From Obscuribacter phosphatis_A (lineage in GTDB: Bacteria > Cyanobacteriota > Vampirovibrionia > Obscuribacterales > Obscuribacteraceae): a stretch of 64,000 nt of DNA. This document shows positions 59,018 to 64,000 of this stretch, piece after piece. The notes beneath the pieces were generated by a model, which saw nothing but the letters and a program-made list of their open reading frames with translations, had not been told where the DNA came from and did no database searches. The position numbers and the translations under genes are program-made. The stretch is taken from the NCBI GenBank assembly GCA_017303615.1, contig JAFLCK010000022.1, positions 1 to 64,000 of the forward strand, given 5' to 3'. The first letter of the stretch is position 1, and every line of letters starts with the position of its first letter.

Positions 59018-61401
59018 ACATGGGTCTCCGTCTTGTCCGAACTATTTATTTCGTCCTCTATGGCGTCCAGTTTGCGCTTCAAGTCTTCCAACTCTTCTAG
59101 AGTCTCAATTTTGGGCAATACCATCGAATCAAGAGTGGAGAGTTCTTTTATTCTACCCTGCAATTGGGTGGCCCTGCTCTCATCCTCCTCCATAGAAAGC
59201 TGTCCGCGAGCGCCGGTAATCAAGAGCGACAAGCGCTCCTTTATTAATCTTGCCCGGGATTCTTTCAAAACAACCTGTACCGGCACTTTTTGTTTTCTAA
59301 ATTCCTCGCATTTTAGAATTACCTCGACCAAAGACTTGGTGGCGGTAGGGTCGGGGGCAAGGCGGTCCATAAGCTGGTACTGCAAATCTTCAATTGTCGA
59401 AAAGGTCGTCCCGACGCCATATACGGCATTCTTGATTTCCTGGTGACTAGGGCTCAAGAAGCGCTCCTCGGCGAGAGCGGCATAGGCTATGTCATAGTCC
59501 TCGCGCGAAGTGAGATAAAGGGCGAGAAGCTGCCTTTCGGCTTCCATCGAACCAGAAAGGGGACCACGACGCATGGCCGGCCCCATGGCTGAAAGAGGCA
59601 TAGGCATGGTCTCTTCATCGGCTATGTCTTTCTCGTGCTTGCCTTTTTTGAAATTCTTGTTGTTTTTCTTAAAACCGCCAAATTGCTGGGACTGCGGCTG
59701 AAAGGGCGGTGGACCAGAATTAGTGTATTGCGGAGGCTCAATACGCATCTGCTTGGGCGCCGCCATTCTGCCATCGCCCGCACCGTCCCCCGATTTACTG
59801 ACAACCCTGACTTCTTTCTCGAATTCTTCGCCGCGAAAATTATTCAGGCTTGAATCATCGGCAAGTGAGTCGCCAACCTCTAGAAAGGGGTCTTGCTCGG
59901 GGGCATTGCCTTGATATTGACTCTTGCCATACTGATTTTGATTAGCCCCCTGATTATATTGACCCTGCTTATACTGGCGCTGGTAACCCTGATTTTGCGA
60001 ATACTGATTTTGTGAATATTGGCCGGGTCTGAACTGGCTTTGCTTATTGTTGTACGAATAGGCATCACGGTCCATGCGATTGGCTCGCCGATATTGACCA
60101 ACATCGGCCAATATTTCTTCTTCTCGCACCTGCAATTTCATGGCCCAGAGCCTAATGTATTCGCCTCGACCAACGGCATTTTTGATCAGAGCCAAGATGG
60201 GCACAATCTTACGGGCGGCATCAATTCGACCTAGACGCGAATGCAAATCAATGCCCTTAACCGCTTGCTCTAGTTGATAATCGACCATCAACGCCGCTTT
60301 ATCTATGGCCGCTTGAAAGGAAGTTACACCGGTCGGTCCGGAGCGCAGACATTCATCAGGATCTTTACCGCCGGGTATGGCAATGACCCGCAATTCGATG
60401 CCGATGCCTTCGGCAATCTGGCTGAGCATCTCGATACCGCGCTCTACGGCTCGTACACCGGCGGCATCGGCGTCGAAAGACAGATAAACTCGCTTGCTTT
60501 CGGTGTAACGCACCAAGAGCTTAGACTGTTGCTCGGTAAGCGCCGTGCCGAGAGTAGCCACAGTATTGGTAAAGCCAAACTGATGAGAAGTTATCGCGTC
60601 AAAATAACCCTCGACCACTATCACCGAGTCTTTAGACTTGATTGCTTCCTTAGCCAGGTTAAAACCAAATAGATGCAAACCCTTGTGATAAATGGGTGTT
60701 TCAGGCGAGTTGAGATATTTGACCTGATCGTCGCCCAGGGTTCTGCCACCAAAGGCGATGACACGACCTTCGCTGTCGCAAATGGGAATCATAAGACGAT
60801 TGCGGAACAAATCATAATGCCCGCTAGACTCTTGCCGCCGCCGCACCAGACCAGCCTCCTCCAAAGTAGCGGCCGAAACTTTGGTCTTCTCGGTGAGGAA
60901 ACGCAAGAGCCCGTCCCAACTATTTGGGGCATAGCCGAGCTTGAACTTCTCGATTGTTTCAGGCGAAAGTCCACGATCTTCAAGATACTTACGGGCGAAA
61001 GCGCCTTCCACAGGGTCGCGCAAAAGGCGCAGATAATATTCGCTGGCTTGCTGGTAAAGCATCAAAATTTGCGAGCGGCGATCGTACTCTTTGCGATCTT
61101 CCACCGATTCAGCCAGCTTGACGCCATATTTGCGCGCCAATTCGCGCACCGAATCAATAAATTCAAGACCTTTGGTCTTTTGCACAAAGGCAAAAACATC
61201 GCCGCCTTCGCCACAGCCAAAACACTTAAAAATGCCTTTCTCAGCATTTACATGAAATGATGGGGTTTTCTCGCCATGAAAGGGACAGAGCCCCTTGTAA
61301 TCTTTACCGGCGCGCTTGAGAACAACGGTCTCTGATATGACCTCAAGAATGCCTGCGCGCATTCTCACTTCAGCAATGACTTCAGACGTCACGCCTTTCA
61401 A
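59014..61401 (-). CDS. dnaG: DNA primase with long low-complexity linker
   Basis: Primase makes RNA primers at the fork. The zinc-binding domain (GLCPFHGEKTPSFHV and FKCFGCGEGGD), the catalytic core with RLMIPICDSEGRVIAFGGR, and the TOPRIM motifs SVIVVEGYFDAI and VYLSFDADAAG are intact. A C-terminal helicase-binding domain (from about 605) is present. Between them lies about 150 residues of low-complexity linker, including a Gln/Asn/Tyr/Gly repeat tract (about 447-499). This takes the length to 795, against about 600 in most bacteria. TTG with GGGAGG upstream is chosen as start. dnaG followed by rpoD is the classic macromolecular synthesis arrangement. Confidence 0.95.
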   Translation of the reverse strand: MKGVTSEVIAEVRMRAGILEVISETVVLKRAGKDYKGLCPFHGEKTPSFHVNAEKGIFKCFGCGEGGDVFAFVQKTKGLEFIDSVRELARKYGVKLAESVEDRKEYDRRSQILMLYQQASEYYLRLLRDPVEGAFARKYLEDRGLSPETIEKFKLGYAPNSWDGLLRFLTEKTKVSAATLEEAGLVRRRQESSGHYDLFRNRLMIPICDSEGRVIAFGGRTLGDDQVKYLNSPETPIYHKGLHLFGFNLAKEAIKSKDSVIVVEGYFDAITSHQFGFTNTVATLGTALTEQQSKLLVRYTESKRVYLSFDADAAGVRAVERGIEMLSQIAEGIGIELRVIAIPGGKDPDECLRSGPTGVTSFQAAIDKAALMVDYQLEQAVKGIDLHSRLGRIDAARKIVPILALIKNAVGRGEYIRLWAMKLQVREEEILADVGQYRRANRMDRDAYSYNNKQSQFRPGQYSQNQYSQNQGYQRQYKQGQYNQGANQNQYGKSQYQGNAPEQDPFLEVGDSLADDSSLNNFRGEEFEKEVRVVSKSGDGAGDGRMAAPKQMRIEPPQYTNSGPPPFQPQSQQFGGFKKNNKNFKKGKHEKDIADEETMPMPLSAMGPAMRRGPLSGSMEAERQLLALYLTSREDYDIAYAALAEERFLSPSHQEIKNAVYGVGTTFSTIEDLQYQLMDRLAPDPTATKSLVEVILKCEEFRKQKVPVQVVLKESRARLIKERLSLLITGARGQLSMEEDESRATQLQGRIKELSTLDSMVLPKIETLEELEDLKRKLDAIEDEINSSDKTETHV

Positions 61402-61610
61402 AGAGGAACCTCCCGTGCGCAAGCACGCTTTCGCTTTCTATATCTAGTCAAGTTTATAACAACTTGGCGCCCTCTAAATAGAAAAGCCAAGTAAGCAAAC
61501 AACAGCAAAATAAGCCTTTCCAGAGCAGCGAAGCAGCCCCGAACCGGCACCACAGACCACCGCCCCAGCTTGACATGCCGACTTCTCAGGTGAAAGCCGT
61601 TTGGATTGTT

Positions 61611-61616
61611 TATAAT
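61611..61616 (+). promoter_or_regulatory. Candidate -10 element before the hydantoinase
   Basis: A perfect TATAAT lies 57 bases upstream of the hydantoinase ATG. No good -35 lies at 16-18 bases; the nearest TTGACA (61570-61575) is too far, at 35 bases. An extended -10 or activator-dependent promoter is possible. Confidence 0.35.
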
Positions 61617-61673
61617 TTCCAGCTAATATTTCCACCCTGAGTTGGTTCCTTAAATTCAGCCGCGGAGGCTCTC

Positions 61674-63095
61674 ATGAGAACACTAATCAAAAACGGCCGT
61701 GTCATAACCGCTGTGGATGACTATTTTGGCGACATTTTGATTGAAGGAGAGCGCATCAACCTAATAGGCGAATCGCTCGAAATGGAAGCTGACAAGGTTA
61801 TCGACGCAGAGGGACTCTTGGTCATACCAGGCGGCATCGACGCCCACACTCATATGGATATGCCCTTTGGCGGCACCACCTCGGCCGACGACTTTGAAAG
61901 CGGCACCAGGGCAGCCGCCCATGGCGGCACCACAACGATCATCGACTTTGCCATTCAAAATAAAGGGCAATCGCTCTATGACGCCCTAGACACCTGGCAC
62001 GGCAAAGCCGCCGGGAAAGCCGCCATAGACTATGGTTTTCACATGATCGCCACCGATCTGCCGCGAGAGCGTATGGGTGAAATGAAGAAACTGATCAACC
62101 ACGAAGGTGTGACCAGCTTCAAGCTCTTTATGGCTTACCCGGGCGTTTTGTTGGTCGATGATGCCACCATTTTTAGAGCCATGACAACAGCCGGTGAAGA
62201 AGGGGCGCTTATCTGTATGCACGCCGAAAACGGCGTGGTTATCAATGAAATAGTGCAATACGCTTTAGAGCGCGGTTGCACTGCACCCAAGTTTCACGCC
62301 CTGACTAGGCCGACCAAGGCCGAGGCCGAAGGTGTCAACCGCGCCATAGCTCTGGCTGAAATGGCCGGTTCGCCGGTCTATATAGTGCACCTGAGCTGCT
62401 ACGATGCCCTGAAGAAGATCAAAGAAGCCAGAGACGAAGGCATTCCAGCCTTTGCCGAAACCTGCCCGCAATATCTTTTCCTTGACTACACTCACTATGA
62501 AAGCAAAGACTTCGAAGGTGCTAAATATGTTATGACACCGCCGCTTCGAGAGAAATGGAACCAGGAAGAACTCTGGACCGGTCTGCGCATGAATGACCTG
62601 CAGACTGTCTCTACCGACCATTGCCCCTTCTGTTTCAACGATCAAAAACAACTCGGCAAAGACGATTTCAGCAAAATTCCCAACGGTGGACCCGGCGTAG
62701 AAAACAGAATGAGCCTGATTTTCAATGGCGGAGTTGTGGAAGGTCGAATCAATCTCAATCGTTTCGTGGAGATTACATCGACCGCCGCCGCCAAGATTTT
62801 CGGTCTTTTCCCGCGAAAGGGAACCATAGCAGTGGGTTCGGACGCCGATATAGTTCTTTTCGACCCCAACAAGAAGATGACAATCAGCGCCAAGACCCAC
62901 CATATGAAAGTCGACTACAGCTGCTACGAAGGCAAAGAAGTGCAGGGAACGGCCGAATATGTCTTTTCTAGAGGCAAATTGATCATTGAAAAAGGTAAAT
63001 ATCTCGGAAAAGCAGGCGACGGAAGCTTCCTAAGGCGTTCAACCGTGCAACATAAGACTAAGGAATCGGTCTTAAACATCACAAAGCAGAAATAA
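61674..63095 (+). CDS. Dihydropyrimidinase / D-hydantoinase
   Basis: A cyclic amidohydrolase that opens dihydropyrimidine or hydantoin rings. The metal-binding HTHMDMPFGG, the carboxylated Lys in SFKLFMAYPG, further His in CMHAENG and YIVHLSCYDAL, and the late catalytic Asp in STDHCPF are all present. The 473-residue length matches dihydropyrimidinases of pyrimidine degradation; the same fold includes D-hydantoinases, so the native ring substrate is not certain. GGAGG precedes the ATG. It is followed by murQ after 85 bases. Confidence 0.93.
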   Translation: MRTLIKNGRVITAVDDYFGDILIEGERINLIGESLEMEADKVIDAEGLLVIPGGIDAHTHMDMPFGGTTSADDFESGTRAAAHGGTTTIIDFAIQNKGQSLYDALDTWHGKAAGKAAIDYGFHMIATDLPRERMGEMKKLINHEGVTSFKLFMAYPGVLLVDDATIFRAMTTAGEEGALICMHAENGVVINEIVQYALERGCTAPKFHALTRPTKAEAEGVNRAIALAEMAGSPVYIVHLSCYDALKKIKEARDEGIPAFAETCPQYLFLDYTHYESKDFEGAKYVMTPPLREKWNQEELWTGLRMNDLQTVSTDHCPFCFNDQKQLGKDDFSKIPNGGPGVENRMSLIFNGGVVEGRINLNRFVEITSTAAAKIFGLFPRKGTIAVGSDADIVLFDPNKKMTISAKTHHMKVDYSCYEGKEVQGTAEYVFSRGKLIIEKGKYLGKAGDGSFLRRSTVQHKTKESVLNITKQK

Positions 63096-63180
63096 AGCGC
63101 CATTTGGCTGTTAAAATTTTACTTGCAGTTTAAATGACGAAACAAGCGTAAACTCCCCAGGCAATCTCAGGATGGTAATC

Positions 63181-64000
63181 ATGGGCTACACACAAGAATT
63201 CACAAGACTAGTGACCGAAGAACGGAACGCCAGGACAATGGACCTGGACGTACTGGAAACAGAAGAACTAGTGGCCCGCGTGCAGAAGGAAGACTTCGAC
63301 GTGGCGGTGGCAGTGCAGAACGTAGTACCTGAAATTGCCAAAGCAGTCGACATAATCGTTGGCAAGCTGAGCCAGGGTGGCAGACTGATTTATTTTGGAG
63401 CAGGCACCTCGGGCAGACTGGGTGTGCTTGATGCCACCGAATGTCATCCTACTTTTGGTGTCGATAGAGAGCTTGTGCAGGCTTGCATAGCCGGTGGCAA
63501 AGAAGCAATGTTTGTCTCTTTCGAAAATGCCGAAGACTCCAAAGAACTGGGCGAGCAAGACGCAGTCAAGCTCAAGATTACAGACAAAGATGTACTGGTT
63601 GGTATCACAGCCAGCGGCAGAACACCCTATGTGATCGCCGCTTGCGAACTAGCCAAGAAAGCCGGCGCCGCCACAGTGGCTCTGGTCAATAACTTCGATT
63701 CACCGCTGGCTTCAGTCTGCGATGTCACTATTGCTCCTATTGTCGGTGCCGAAGCCTTGACCGGCAGTACCCGCATGAAAGCAGGTACAGCCCAGAAAAT
63801 GGTGCTCAATTTGCTTTCCACCTGCACCATGGTGAGACTGGGCAAAGTCTATGAAAACCTCATGGTCGACCTCAAACCAACCAATGAAAAGCTGAGAGAA
63901 AGAGCAGTTTCAATGATTGCCTTGCTTTGCGATGTTGCCCGCCCCATAGCCGAAGGAGCCCTAGTCGCTTCCAATGGTCATGCCAAAACAGCAGTGCTTA
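63181..64000 (+). CDS. murQ: N-acetylmuramic acid 6-phosphate etherase, cut by window end
   Basis: MurQ cleaves the lactyl ether of MurNAc-6-phosphate to GlcNAc-6-phosphate during recovery of peptidoglycan fragments. The sugar-phosphate isomerase (SIS) fold is marked by the phosphate-binding IYFGAGTSGRLGVLDATE, VGITASGRTPYV and GSTRMKAGTAQKMVLNLL. The 273 codons visible lack a stop, so the C-terminal end lies beyond the window. ATG at 63181 has AGGA at suitable spacing; an ATG three codons earlier is also in frame. Its presence implies turnover of the organism's own or of scavenged cell wall. Confidence 0.95.
   Translation, partial: MGYTQEFTRLVTEERNARTMDLDVLETEELVARVQKEDFDVAVAVQNVVPEIAKAVDIIVGKLSQGGRLIYFGAGTSGRLGVLDATECHPTFGVDRELVQACIAGGKEAMFVSFENAEDSKELGEQDAVKLKITDKDVLVGITASGRTPYVIAACELAKKAGAATVALVNNFDSPLASVCDVTIAPIVGAEALTGSTRMKAGTAQKMVLNLLSTCTMVRLGKVYENLMVDLKPTNEKLRERAVSMIALLCDVARPIAEGALVASNGHAKTAVL

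Noticed and set aside
62265..62903. A 212-codon open frame antisense to the hydantoinase
   Set aside because: It is fully covered by an intact enzyme gene on the other strand, and the peptide shows no domain.
1..64000. CRISPR arrays, rRNA genes and tRNA genes
   Set aside because: I looked through the intergenic gaps for regular spaced repeats and cloverleaf or rRNA landmarks and saw none. A tRNA scan was not possible, so a missed tRNA cannot be fully excluded.

Overview
The window reads as one contig from a free-living bacterium with cyanobacteria-like housekeeping genes. The primary sigma factor ends in a cyanobacterial-style region 4.2, but there is no photosynthesis gene. Respiratory-type features are present: a dihaem cytochrome, a malic enzyme and two metal-type RND pumps. 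Many genes code for large secreted or TPR-containing proteins. My best guess is the non-photosynthetic sister group of Cyanobacteria (Vampirovibrionia/Melainabacteria, Obscuribacter-like). This is inference from protein character; no database search was possible. Gene density is high, spacing is short, and translation starts are a mix of ATG, GTG and TTG.

Layout. Positions 1-3,800 are a degraded mobile-element zone: an IS3-family transposase wreck with one recognisable end, a frameshifted and N-truncated TniB/TnsC-like transposition ATPase flanked by a 17-bp direct repeat, and small orphan membrane proteins. Positions 3,876-9,704 hold an amidase facing an arginine operon (argF-argG-argH-methyltransferase). 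argF has a single in-frame amber codon just before its HPCQ motif, and a terminator-like hairpin lies in its leader. Positions 10,115-15,686 hold a GH15 glucoamylase-like enzyme, a Ser/Thr kinase with TPRs and a dihaem cytochrome c. Positions 15,703-22,625 and 26,649-33,743 are surface polysaccharide genes: GT2 transferases, a Wzt-like ABC ATPase, a sugar-nucleotide transferase paralogue, a membrane glycosyltransferase, two acyltransferases, an initiating phosphoglycosyl transferase and a full dTDP-L-rhamnose set rmlA-B-D-C.

Inserted between the polysaccharide blocks (22,941-26,317) is a two-gene unit with a signalling look. One protein carries a DUF4388/PATAN domain and a degenerate GGDEF domain. 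The next carries four repeats resembling the c-di-GMP-binding MshEN fold but has no ATPase. Positions 33,652-42,695 carry polytopic membrane proteins, a thioredoxin-like lipoprotein, a malic enzyme with an ACT domain, two consecutive PAS-only proteins and a diverged sigma factor paired with an unknown protein. Positions 43,054-49,562 are a TolC/RND/adaptor/PII-like metal-efflux operon. A second adaptor-RND pair lies at 52,786-57,447, with a methyltransferase-glycosyltransferase fusion between them.

The right end is core: an RqcP-like S4 protein, rpoD and dnaG (overlapping GTGA), a hydantoinase/dihydropyrimidinase, and murQ running off the end. The most promising leads for new biology are the DUF4388-GGDEF / MshEN-repeat pair, the amber codon in argF, the sigma factor with an acidic insert plus its partner, and the paired PAS-only proteins.
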